Positions 40,226 through 49,165 of a DNA stretch of 64,000 bases are shown here, piece after piece (the stretch's first letter is position 1; each line of letters begins with the position of its first letter). The position numbers were made by a program, and so were the translations under genes. This DNA comes from Microbacterium elymi. GTDB taxonomy: Bacteria; Actinomycetota; Actinomycetes; Actinomycetales; Microbacteriaceae. The stretch lies in NCBI RefSeq assembly GCF_021582895.2, contig NZ_CP091139.2, positions 2,604,001-2,668,000 on the forward strand, given 5' to 3'. The notes beneath the pieces are model-generated. The model was not told the origin of the DNA. It worked only from the letters and a program-made list of their open reading frames with translations, and did no database searches.

Positions 40226-41161
40226 TCACGCGGTCAGGGAGCGCTCCAGCCGGGCGACATCGGCCGGCAGACACAGTCCGGTGCCCAGCATCGTTGCCGT
40301 GGCGCTTCCCGCGGCGACGGCTGTGCGGAACGCCTCGGCGGGCGGTCGCCCTTGCGAGATTCGAAGCACGAGGCCGGCCAGGAACGCATCGCCGGCACCG
40401 ACCGTGCTTGTCACGGCGACCCTCGGAGTGGGAAGGCGGAGGACCCCCGTCACGGAGATGAGAAGCGCACCGGCAGCACCAAGCGTCAGGGCGATCATGT
40501 CGGCCCTGCCCGCGCGGATCAAGTCGGTCGCCGCATCGACCTGATCCGCGGTGGTCATGTCATGCCCGCCGCCGACCAACTGGGCGAACTCGTCCCGGCT
40601 GGGCTTGATGAGGAAGACTCCCTCCGCCAAAGCATGGACGAGGGGTGGACCGGACGCATCGACGACCAGCCGGACATCCTCGTCTGCTGCGTGGCGGGCG
40701 AGCATCCCGTAGAAGTCCTCGGGGACACCGGGCGGAAGACTGCCGCTGGCGACGACGAGCCCGCCGTGCGGCAGATGATCCACGGTGGCCGAAAGACAGT
40801 CCGACCACTCGGCTTCGCTCAGATGCGGCCCCGGCAGAACGAATCTGTACTCGCGACCCGTGGACACCTCGGCGACGGTGAAGCTCTCACGGGTGTCACC
40901 GGCGATCGGCACGACTTGTCCGGTCAGGCCCTCCGCCGATGCCAGCCGACGATAGTCCTCACCGGTGGCACCGCCGAGGGGGTAGATGGCGTACGAGCTT
41001 CCGCCCAGATTCCGGATCGCCCGCGAGATGTTCACACCGCCCCCGCCGGGGTCGGAGCGTGCGGAATCGCACCGGAGCTTGTGCTCAGGCACCACGCGTG
41101 GGACGGACGTCGATATGTCGAGCGCGGGGTTCATCGTCAGCGTGACGATACGCTCGGTCAC
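40226..41161 (-). CDS. 6-phosphofructokinase, PfkB (1-phosphofructokinase) family
   Basis: Sugar-phosphate kinase of 311 residues, intact. N-terminal VTLTMNPALDISTSVPRVVP, GGGGVNISRAIRNLGG, middle PHGGLVVASGSLPPGVPEDF, ATP-site KPSRDEFAQLVG, and catalytic TSTVGAGDAFLAGLVLRIS. This is the Pfk-2/LacC type; a homolog (Rv2029c) belongs to the M. tuberculosis DosR regulon. Start GTG 41161, divergent from the alcohol dehydrogenase with two DosR-like boxes in the shared gap. Confidence 0.92.
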   Translation of the reverse strand: MTERIVTLTMNPALDISTSVPRVVPEHKLRCDSARSDPGGGGVNISRAIRNLGGSSYAIYPLGGATGEDYRRLASAEGLTGQVVPIAGDTRESFTVAEVSTGREYRFVLPGPHLSEAEWSDCLSATVDHLPHGGLVVASGSLPPGVPEDFYGMLARHAADEDVRLVVDASGPPLVHALAEGVFLIKPSRDEFAQLVGGGHDMTTADQVDAATDLIRAGRADMIALTLGAAGALLISVTGVLRLPTPRVAVTSTVGAGDAFLAGLVLRISQGRPPAEAFRTAVAAGSATATMLGTGLCLPADVARLERSLTA

Positions 41162-41232
41162 TCCGCGCCGCCCGCGGCGGGTACCTCTTCAACTGCCATG
41201 GGATGACGTTGACGCAAGCACACGCGGGGAGA

Positions 41233-41315
41233 GGGACGAAGGTCCCGCGCGGAGTGGTGCTCTCGATCGCGATGAGCCCGGGTCGACGCTCCGCAGTCCA
41301 CGGGACCTTCGTCCT
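41233..41315. promoter_or_regulatory. Two DosR-box-like palindromes between pfkB-like and alcohol dehydrogenase genes
   Basis: GGGACGAAGGTCCC (41233-41246) is a full match to GGGAC-N4-GTCCC and GGGACCTTCGTCCT (41302-41315) has one mismatch. The N4 sequences GAAG and CTTC are reverse complements, so the pair is arranged as an inverted repeat with centres 69 bp apart. Confidence 0.75.
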
Positions 41316-41370
41316 CGAGCCGACCGCCCCTCCGCCACAGAGTGGAAGACACCGAGACAAGGAGCCCGTC

Positions 41371-42402
41371 ATGCATGCAGCCGTCGCCACCAGCTTCACC
41401 GAGCCGCTCACCATCGAAGAGCGTCAGATTCCGTCGCCTGGCCCGGGCCAGGTGCTCGTGCGTATCGAGGCGTGCGGACTGTGCCACACGGACATCCATG
41501 CTGTGCACGGCGACTGGCCGGTCAAGCCCGATCTGCCCTTCGTCCCCGGACACGAGGGCGTCGGGGTCGTCGAACGGCTCGGAGACGGTGTCACCTCGCG
41601 AACGATCGGTCAGCGCGTCGCCCTGCCGTGGCTCGGTCACGCCTGCGGCGAGTGCCGATACTGCATCGATGGTCGCGAGAACCTCTGCGAGCGGCAGTAC
41701 AACACCGGCTACTCGGTCGACGGCGGCTACGCAGAGTACGCCCTCGCCGATGCGCGCTTCGCCACCCCCGTGCCGGACGGGATCCCTCCTCTGGATGCGG
41801 CGCCGCTCACGTGCGCTGGCGTCACGACCTACGCCGCGGTGAAAGCAGCGTGCGTGGTCCCCGCCGAACGGGTGGTGGTCTTCGGCGTCGGCGGCCTCGG
41901 ACACCTGGCGGTGCAGTACGCACGACTCGTCGGGGCTCAGGTTCTGGCGGTCGATGTGACACAGGAGAAGCTCGACCTGGCCCTGGACCTTGGCGCGGAC
42001 CACGCGATCAATGCATCCGAGGTCGATCCGGTCGACGCCATCCTGCAGCTCGGCGGTGCCGACGTGGCCATCGTCCTGGCCGTGGCCCCCACGGTCTTCG
42101 ACCAGGCGTTCCGGTCGTTGAACCGAGGCGGTCGGTTGGTGCTCGTCTCACTCCCGGCCGCCGGCACCCTGACGATCCCGATCTTCGACACCGTGCTGAA
42201 GGGCATCTCGATCATCGGCTCGATCGTGGGCACCCGTCAGGATCTCGCCGAGGTGTTCGCCCTCCATGCGGCCGGTCGCACAAAGGTGATCGCCGCGGAG
42301 CGGAAACTGGGCGACGTGAACGAGGCCATGGCAGAGGTGCTGCACGGTACCGTCCCCGCCCGACTCGTGTTCACGTACGACGCGGGACCGCACGCGGGCT
42401 GA
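41371..42402 (+). CDS. Zinc-dependent alcohol dehydrogenase (AdhP-like)
   Basis: Medium-chain dehydrogenase of 343 residues, intact. Catalytic zinc ligands in EACGLCHTDIHAVHGDW and GHEGVGVVERLG; structural zinc cysteines in CGECRYCIDGRENLC; Rossmann motif VVVFGVGGLGHLAVQYARL. ATG 41371 follows AAGGAG. The layout matches ethanol-active AdhP/AdhA. Under low oxygen it could regenerate NAD by reducing aldehydes; that role is inferred from the regulon-like context. Confidence 0.94.
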   Translation: MHAAVATSFTEPLTIEERQIPSPGPGQVLVRIEACGLCHTDIHAVHGDWPVKPDLPFVPGHEGVGVVERLGDGVTSRTIGQRVALPWLGHACGECRYCIDGRENLCERQYNTGYSVDGGYAEYALADARFATPVPDGIPPLDAAPLTCAGVTTYAAVKAACVVPAERVVVFGVGGLGHLAVQYARLVGAQVLAVDVTQEKLDLALDLGADHAINASEVDPVDAILQLGGADVAIVLAVAPTVFDQAFRSLNRGGRLVLVSLPAAGTLTIPIFDTVLKGISIIGSIVGTRQDLAEVFALHAAGRTKVIAAERKLGDVNEAMAEVLHGTVPARLVFTYDAGPHAG

Positions 42403-42472
42403 ATGACGCTGGCCCTCACTCCCGCGGTCTGCTTGAATCGCGGAAGGCGAGACCGGTGGGAAGAGGGCGCGG

Positions 42473-43153
42473 GTGACACGGGGACACGACACCGCTCGGC
42501 CGCGGGTGCTGTATGTCGAGGACGACCGCACGATCGCCGACATGACCGTGGCCGTCCTGTCCGAGGTGTATGACGTCGAGCACGTCGGCGACGGCCGCGA
42601 TGCGCTGCGCCAGGCGCTGAACGAACGGTTCGACGTGTTCGTGATCGACCGGCGGCTGCCCGGCATGAGCGGCACCGCGCTCGTGGATGCGATCCGGACG
42701 GCGAAGATCACGACTCCCGTGCTCATGCTGACGGCGCTCGGCGCCGTGGTCGACCGGGTCGACGGACTGGATGCCGGTGCCAACGACTATCTCGTGAAGC
42801 CGTTCGACTTCGACGAGTTGCTGGCGCGGCTGCGCGCGCTGATCCGAGGTCACCGCGCCGAGGGCCGTCGTCGTGCGATCGCCGAGTGGAACTTCGTGCC
42901 CGAGTCCTCTCTCGTCTACGGCCCGTTCGGCGAGAGGGTCGCCTTGACGACCACCGAGACGCGGATGCTGACGGTTCTGACCGAGAGCCCCGACCACGTC
43001 TTCTCTCGCGACGAGCTCATGCACACCGTGTTCGCATCCGATGACGCGTTGAGCTCGGTGGACACCTATGTGCACTACATCCGCCGCAAGACCGCTCCCG
43101 AGGTCATCGAGACGGTGCGCGGTCGCGGGTACCGAGCCGGTGCGCCGTCATGA
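42473..43153 (+). CDS. OmpR/PhoB-family response regulator
   Basis: A 226-residue regulator with receiver (VLYVEDDRTIADMTVAVL; phospho-acceptor Asp in FVIDRRLPGMSG; ANDYLVKPFDFDELLARL) and a winged helix ending VDTYVHYIRRKTAPEVIETV then RGRGYRAG. Start GTG 42473. Overlaps the kinase gene by ATGA. It may control the convergent flavin genes or the island, but no operator is evident. Confidence 0.95.
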   Translation: MTRGHDTARPRVLYVEDDRTIADMTVAVLSEVYDVEHVGDGRDALRQALNERFDVFVIDRRLPGMSGTALVDAIRTAKITTPVLMLTALGAVVDRVDGLDAGANDYLVKPFDFDELLARLRALIRGHRAEGRRRAIAEWNFVPESSLVYGPFGERVALTTTETRMLTVLTESPDHVFSRDELMHTVFASDDALSSVDTYVHYIRRKTAPEVIETVRGRGYRAGAPS

Positions 43154-44110
43154 GCCTGGAGGCCGACCGTCGGCGGGTTCAGCGTTCCGCGCTGCGGGTC
43201 GGGATGCTGGTGGGAGCGGCATCCGCCGTCGCGATCGCCGTGGGCGTGACGATCCTCGTGATCGTCATCGTGTCCACCGGGCGCCCGGAGCACCCGCACG
43301 GTGGCGCGCCGGCCGACAACGATCACGTCGTCGTGGATGTGGACAGGGTCCTGCCCTGGGTCGTCGCGCTCGGGATCGTCGGCATCCTCGTGCTGGGCGT
43401 CGTGGCCTGGCTCGCCGCACGGTGGGCGGTCGCGCCGCTGTCCCAGGCGCTCCGGCTGCAGCGCGGTTTCGTGTCGGATGCGAGCCACGAGCTTGCGCAC
43501 GCCGCTGACCGCCCTCACCGGGCGCATCCAGATCGTGCAGCGTCGGCTCGGCCGGGGCAGCCGATCGAGGCCACTGTGACCGAACTGCGTCGCGACGCCG
43601 CCATGCTCGACGACGTGCTCACCGACATGCTGCTGGCGGCCGAAGGGGGCACAGCCGCAGACGGGCGGGCGGATGTCGCGGCCTGCCTGCACGATACGAC
43701 GCGGACGATGTCGCCCCTGGCCGAGGAGAACGGCGTCACCCTCCGCACCGATGCCGGCGCCGCTCTCGCGGTCCGGATGCCGGCGGTCACGCTGACGCGC
43801 CTGTGCGTGGCACTCGTCGACAACGCCATCGCGCACGCGCCGGGAGGGTCCGAGGTCACGCTGGCGGCGGCCGCGGCCGGCGACACGGTCCAGATCCGCG
43901 TCGCCGACGCCGGTCCGGGCATCGACCCACCGGACGCAAGCCCGGATCTTCGAGCGATTCGCACGGTCGGCCGAGTCAGGCCGCCGTCGGGGCTTCGGCC
44001 TCGGTCTCGCCCTCGTGCGCGAGGCTGCGGCCCGCTACGGCGGAAGCATCCGGATCGAGGCGACGTCGCCGGCCGGAACGGTGTTCCTGCTCACGCTGCC
44101 GTCGGCATGA
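43150..44110 (+). CDS. Sensor histidine kinase (two-membrane-helix type)
   Basis: Membrane kinase of 319 residues (repaired): helices at about 18-40 and 72-95 flank a short extracytosolic loop rich in His/Asp (EHPHGGAPADNDHVVVDVDR), which might bind a metal. H-box VSDASHELRTPLTALTGRIQ, N-box LCVALVDNAIAHAPGGSEVT, G-box VADAGPGID and RRRGFGLGLALVREAAARYG. Three frameshifts: extra T 43493-43494, lost G 43554-43557, extra A 43938-43939. Overlaps its regulator upstream; its end overlaps the convergent apbE by 20 bp. Confidence 0.92.
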
Positions 44111-44897
44111 GTGGAGATCCTGCGACCACGGCTACCTCGACACCACCGACCCAGCGCCGGGTGGACCCGTCGCCCGCAACGAGCATCCCGGCCGTGGTCG
44201 GTGCCTGAGTGATCCACCGCAGATCGCCCGCCACCACCGCGGCGGTGGCCCACACATCCGCCGTCGTCAGATCGTCGGCCAGGACGGTCGCGCTGCGGAC
44301 GGCGGTCGCCGGCTCACCGGAGCGCGGGTCGATGATGTGCGCCCCCCGCTCGGCGGTCCCGGATGTCGCGACCGCCCCGTCGCGCACCTCCACGGTCGCG
44401 AGCACGCCGCCCGGGTGATCGGGGTCGGCGATCCCGATCCGCCAGATCCAGTCGGCGCTCGGCGCGGTGAACAGGCGCAGGTCGCCGCCGGCCCCGATGC
44501 CGACCGCGTCGAGTTGGGGGTGCGCGGTCAGGGGTGCGAGGTGCCGCGCGGCGCCCACATCCACGGCCCATCCCTTCACGAAGCCGGTCGGGTCGAACCA
44601 GCCTCGCCACCAGGCGTCGAACAGGCCGCCGGTGTGCGCGGCGGCAGCGACGCAGCGCGCCTCCACATGTGCGACGCGCGGATCGGCGTTCTCGAGACGG
44701 AGCTCGCCCCGTCGGATGCGACTGATGTCGGAGTCGCGCCGGAACGGTGAGAACACGGACTCGATGTCGCGCAGCTCGGCGACGCATCCGGCCACCGCGG
44801 CCGCGGTCTCGTCGTCGGACTCGCCGATGACATGGATGCTGACCGCAGTGCCCATCAGCTGTTCGACCCAGGCCCTCCGCGGTTTGCACGCACTCAT
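44091..44897 (-). CDS. apbE: FAD:protein FMN transferase (ApbE)
   Basis: A 268-residue flavin transferase that attaches FMN to Thr/Ser of extracytosolic proteins. Typical blocks: QLMGTAVSIHVIG, SVFSPFRRDSDISRI, the Ala/Gly-rich VKGWAVDVGA near residue 120, GIGAGGDLRL, SGTAERGAHIIDPRSGEPA and DDLTTADVWATAAVV with the metal/FAD Asp. No signal peptide is obvious, as in some actinobacterial forms. ATGA overlap with the FMN-binding protein gene, its probable substrate. Confidence 0.92.
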   Translation of the reverse strand: MSACKPRRAWVEQLMGTAVSIHVIGESDDETAAAVAGCVAELRDIESVFSPFRRDSDISRIRRGELRLENADPRVAHVEARCVAAAAHTGGLFDAWWRGWFDPTGFVKGWAVDVGAARHLAPLTAHPQLDAVGIGAGGDLRLFTAPSADWIWRIGIADPDHPGGVLATVEVRDGAVATSGTAERGAHIIDPRSGEPATAVRSATVLADDLTTADVWATAAVVAGDLRWITQAPTTAGMLVAGDGSTRRWVGGVEVAVVAGSPLMPTAA

Positions 44898-45406
44898 CGC
44901 GCCGCCTGGTCGAGCGCCGACTGCAGCGACTGCAGATAGCCGTCCGAGGTGAATGTCGCCCCCGAGATCATGTCGATCCGCGCGTTCTGCGCCGACAGCG
45001 TCTCGGAGACGAGCTGCGGCACCGCATAGCCGTTGATCTGCGCGTCGCGAGGGCTCTCGGTCGGAAATTCGGGCACGTCTACGGCGGTCAGCTTTCCGCC
45101 CGAGACGGTGACCTGCACCTGCACGGGACCGTACTGCGTCTGGGCGGCGTCGCCGGTGTAGCTGCCGTTCTTCAGCGTTCCGGATGCGGTCGAGCCAGTA
45201 CCCGTGCTGCCGGGTGTGTCCGTTCCCGTGCTGCTGGAGCTGTCCGAGCCGCCGCCGCCTGCGCCGCCTGTGGTCGCGCCGCTCGTGGTCCCTGTCGTGC
45301 TCGCCGTGGGGACCGGAACCAGGTCCGCGCCCAGCGAGGTCCGATAGCTGAACAGGAGGACCAGTCCGCTGACCGTGGCGAGGGTTCCGTAGATGATCTT
45401 CTTCAT
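44894..45406 (-). CDS. FMN-binding domain protein, membrane-anchored and flavinylated
   Basis: A 170-residue protein: N-terminal signal/anchor MKKIIYGTLATVSGLVLLFS, a Ser/Thr/Gly-rich linker (about 35-80), then an FMN_bind domain with KNGSYTGDAAQTQYGPVQVQ and DMISGATFTSDGYLQSLQSA. In SGAT the Thr is the expected covalent FMN site for ApbE. Start ATG 45406 behind AGGAGTG. Lies between apbE and the ferric-reductase-like gene in one operon. Confidence 0.93.
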   Translation of the reverse strand: MKKIIYGTLATVSGLVLLFSYRTSLGADLVPVPTASTTGTTSGATTGGAGGGGSDSSSSTGTDTPGSTGTGSTASGTLKNGSYTGDAAQTQYGPVQVQVTVSGGKLTAVDVPEFPTESPRDAQINGYAVPQLVSETLSAQNARIDMISGATFTSDGYLQSLQSALDQAAR

Positions 45407-45420
45407 GTCCACTCCTGTCA

Positions 45421-46835
45421 TCACACCGAGAAGGCTTCGCTGTGGATGCGGTCATCCCGCACACCGGCCCGACGCAGGTCGTCGCGGACAGCCGACATCC
45501 AGCCGGCGGGGCCGCATACGAACACGTCGTACGCGTCGAGATCCGGCGCGATATGACGGATGAGGTCGCTCCCGGTCCAGGCCGCGTGGGTCGCCGGGAA
45601 CCACGATGCGCTTTCGCCCCGCGAGCCGTTCAGACTCAGGTGCCGCACGCCGCGGCTGACCGCCAGATTGTCGATCTCCGTCGTCCGCATCCGATCCATG
45701 TCGTTCCGGTCGCGAGTCACGAGCACCGCATCGCCCGGCGCGTACGGCTCGGACTCGAGGAGCGCGACCAGGGGTGCGACGCCGGCCCCGGCGGCGAGCA
45801 TCAGGAGCTTGCGTGCGGTCCGCTGCTGTCCCGTCATGTGCCCGTACGGGCCCTCGACCAGCACCCGCGTCCCCGGCCGCAGTTGGGTGAGGCGCTGCGA
45901 CCCGTCGCCGGCCAGGCGTGCGGCGATGACGAGTTCGCTGCCGTCGGGCGCGGCCGCGAGCGAGAACGGGTGCCCGGCCGTCCAGCCGGGTCCGTCCAGG
46001 AAGCGCCAGACGAAGTACTGCCCGGCTTCGGCCCGCAGCCGGGCCAGGCCGCGTCCGCGCATCCGCACCACGACGCCGCGGCGGCCGTCCGGGGTGACGT
46101 CGACGACCCGGATGTCGTGGCGGTCCGAACGCCACATCGGCACGCCGATCCGGAAGACGAGGACGGATGCTCGAGCCAGGGCCCATAGCGTCCACCAGTA
46201 GACGGTCGCGCCGGGGTTCGCGGTGAAGTCGGCCCCGGTCCACAGCATGTGCGGGATCGCCAGGCCGACGCCGAGGTAGCCGTACAGGTGCAGCAGATGC
46301 CACGACTCGTACCGGCAGCCGACGCCGGGACCGGCGGATCGAGGTCACCACGATCATGACCAGCAGCACGGTCCCGGCCGTCGCCAGCAGCATCCCCGGG
46401 TACGCCCAGACGAACTGCCACAGCTTGCGCGAGCGGGTTCATGCCCGCGGCGACGGCATAGCCGGCGAGGACGAACACGATGTGCGCCACGAGCAGCCAG
46501 AACGACCAGAACCCGACCAGTCGGTGCAGGCGGATGATCGCGTCGCGCCCGAATCCCCTCTCGAAGAGCGGGACCCGTGCCATCAGCAGCACCTGATACA
46601 GCAGGAGGTTCGCCGAGATCAGGCCCGTCAGGCGGCCGATGGTGGTGAGCGTCTCGGCATCGAACGCCGACAGCGCCTGCACGCCCGAGCCCGCGACCCA
46701 CAGGGCGACGACGAACAGGCTCGTGAGCCAGATCACGGCGACGGCGGCCGTGTGCCATCGCCGCAGATGCGATCGCCGGGGCGCGCCGTCGGATGTCGCG
46801 CGACCGGCCCTCGACGGACTCGCCAGGAATGTCAT
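45421..46835 (-). CDS. Ferric-reductase-like transmembrane flavoprotein with FAD/NAD(P) domain
   Basis: A 470-residue protein (repaired). Six membrane helices (about 25-245) include paired histidines RLHRLVGFWSFWLLVAHIVF and SWHLLHLYGYLGVGLAIPHM, fit to bind heme. A cytosolic reductase domain follows with GHPFSLAAAPDGS, GPYGHMTGQQR, KLLMLAAGAGVAPLVALLES and FVCGPAGWMSAVRDDLRRAG. Frameshifts: extra base at 46425-46426 and at 46312-46315, both at GCTGC. It would move electrons from NAD(P)H across the membrane to the FMN-binding protein. Confidence 0.92.
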
Positions 46836-47059
46836 GTCCCCATGGTCGAGCCGGCATTCTGAGACCACGCCAAGATTGCGGCATCCTCGCCGTATCCATA
46901 GCCGACTCATCGCAAATGACGGCGACCCGATCGGGCCTCGACGCGCCGTGGTGCGGCCGGCCGCGCCATCCATCCACGGCCGCCGCTTCGCGCTCCCGCG
47001 AACAGGCGGTGCATGTCAGGATGGGGATGCGGGCGCCGCCCGCCGACGAGAGGACATCC

Positions 47060-48158
47060 ATGACTGTGCCCGGTGCGACGCCTCAGCAAGCGGAAACGTC
47101 GAACTCCACGCTCCTGCGCGCGGCGATCTGGGTCGCGATCGGCGCCCTCATCGCCGCCGCCATCGTCTGCGTCGTCATGGTGCTGGTCGGCACGGCGGGC
47201 GGGATCGTGCCGCGTGCCTTCCTGACCATCCTGCTGATGGTGGCCTTCGCCGGCGTCGCTCTGATGGACACCTACCTCGCGCCGCGCCGCCCGGTCTGGT
47301 TCACGCTGACCAGCATGGCCGTGTGGATCGTGACGCTGCTGATCGGCGCGATCATGATCTGGCTGCCGTTCCGCGGCCTGCTCGAGGACTCGTTCGGCGG
47401 CGGTGCCGGACGCTTCATGTCCTTCCTGCTGATCGTGCTCATCCTGCAGCTGGCAGTGCTGCACGTGCGCCTGTTCGTGAAGGCATGGGATCGGCATCGC
47501 ACGACGTTCACGACCATCGTCGCGTGGACCACGATCATGCTGGTCGGGCTGCTGGCGATCATGCTGGTCGCCCCGCTCATGCTGAAGGAATGGGTGCACT
47601 TCCGCGACATCTACTGGCGGCTGGCGGTCGCGATCGCGATCCTCGCCGCGGTGGGGACGGCTCTGGTGCCGCTGGTGAATGCGCTGTTCGCCCCCCGGCG
47701 CACGCACGCCGGAGCGCCCGTCGGCTGGCCCACCTACGCCGACGGTCTGACGCCGCTGCCCGTCCTCGCCGACGGCCTGCCGGACTGGAACGCCTACTAC
47801 ACCGGGCACCCGAGCGTTCCCACGCCCGACGCGGCCTCGTCCGCCCTGACCGGACCGGCCTGGACGGCGCCGGAGCAGACCCCCGCGATCGCGCCGGAGC
47901 GGACGGGTGCGTGGCCCGAACCGGCCGCCTCGCCGGACTGGGCCGCATCGCCGGACTGGCCCGCCCCGACCGGCGCGCCGGCGACCGGGGTCGACCCGAC
48001 CTGGCCCGCGCCGCAGCCGTCGCCGCAGCCCGGCACGCCATCGCCGCAAGCCCGCTCCTCAACCCGGCACGCCGCAGCCCGGCACGCCGCAGGAGCCCGG
48101 TTATCAGGGGTTCCCGCCTCCGCCGCCGGTCCCGCCGCAGGCGCCGCGGCAGGACTGA
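47060..48158 (+). CDS. Conserved membrane protein with proline-rich C-terminal tail
   Basis: A 365-residue protein (repaired) with six hydrophobic segments between about residues 15 and 210, then a cytosolic or external tail very rich in Pro/Trp/Ala ending GFPPPPPVPPQAPRQD. An extra A at 48048-48049 (CCGCAGCCC read as CCGCAAGCCC) breaks the tail. Start ATG 47060 after GAGAGGA. No recognisable functional motif. Two bases separate it from the IMPase-like gene. Confidence 0.8.
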
Positions 48159-48160
48159 CC

Positions 48161-48994
48161 GTGACCGCACCGCTCTCCGACCCCGACGACCTCGTCCGGC
48201 TCGCCGCCGACATCGCCCGTGAGGCGGGCGCGCTCGCACGGCGCCGTCGGGCAGAGGGCGTCCAGATCGCCGCGACCAAGTCGGCGGTCGCCGACATCGT
48301 CACCGCGGCGGATCGCGAGGTCGAGGCGCTGATCCGGTCCCGGCTTGCGGCCGAACGACCCGCGGACGGCTTCCTCGGCGAGGAGTCCGGCGCCGAGCCG
48401 GGCAGCTCGGGCATCACCTGGGTGGTCGATCCGATCGACGGCACCGTCAACTACGCCTACGGCGTCCCGGCATACGCGGTGAGCATCGCCGCGATCGAAG
48501 GCGTCCCCGACCCGGCCACGTGGCAGGCGATCGCCGGTGCCGTGTTCGGGCCGCCCACCGGCGAGCTGTTCACCGCGGTCCGTGGCGGCGGAGCGTTCGT
48601 GCACGTGGGCGACCGCGACGATGACCGGACGGAGCCGCTCAGGGTGAACGAGCATCCCGGTGCCGCCGGTGCCCTCCTGGCCACCGGGTTCGGGTACGAC
48701 CCGGCCACCCACGCCGGCGATCTCGCCCGACTGGCGCGCGTGATGCCGCTGGCCCGCGACATCCGTCGCATCGGCTCGGCGGCGCTCGACCTCGCCTACG
48801 TCGCGGCGGGCCGTCTGGACGGCTACTTCGAACGCGGCCTGAATCCGTGGGACCACGCCGCCGGCGCCCTGATCGTCGAAGAGGCCGGCGGACGAGTCGG
48901 CGGAGTGCCCGGCGGGCGCCCGGGCAAAGACCTCATCATCGCGGCCGGCCCCGACCTGTTCGCGGCCCTGCAGAATGCGATCGACGCGCGGTGA
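48161..48994 (+). CDS. Inositol monophosphatase family protein
   Basis: Mg-dependent phosphatase of 277 residues. Metal-site motifs GFLGEESGAE, TWVVDPIDGTVNYAYG and, near the end, GLNPWDHAAGALIVEEAGG are all present. Substrate may be inositol-1-phosphate, histidinol phosphate or PAP; sequence does not decide. GTG 48161 chosen because the preceding gene ends two bases before and the protein then begins at the family start. Confidence 0.93.
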   Translation: MTAPLSDPDDLVRLAADIAREAGALARRRRAEGVQIAATKSAVADIVTAADREVEALIRSRLAAERPADGFLGEESGAEPGSSGITWVVDPIDGTVNYAYGVPAYAVSIAAIEGVPDPATWQAIAGAVFGPPTGELFTAVRGGGAFVHVGDRDDDRTEPLRVNEHPGAAGALLATGFGYDPATHAGDLARLARVMPLARDIRRIGSAALDLAYVAAGRLDGYFERGLNPWDHAAGALIVEEAGGRVGGVPGGRPGKDLIIAAGPDLFAALQNAIDAR

Positions 48995-49165
48995 TCGCAT
49001 CCGCCGCGTGTACATGGCATTTCCAGCCGCCTCGGAGTAGTGTTTACCCATTCGTTACTTTCGCCGGCCCGAACGGCGCGAGTGATCAGACACCCGACGT
49101 CCGACCGTTGCCCCCTTCAGCGACCTGACCCGAGAGCTTCGCCCCCTTTGTCTCTTGATGCCCCG

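Noticed and set aside
42403..42472. Attachment-site duplicate of the tRNA-Tyr 3' end at the right edge of the stress island
   Set aside because: Only CCCTCACTC matches, which is too short, and no integrase is present.
49010..49165. c-di-AMP (ydaO-type) riboswitch upstream of the M23 peptidase
   Set aside because: Such riboswitches often precede actinobacterial wall hydrolases, but I could not recognise the conserved core in the 160-bp leader.
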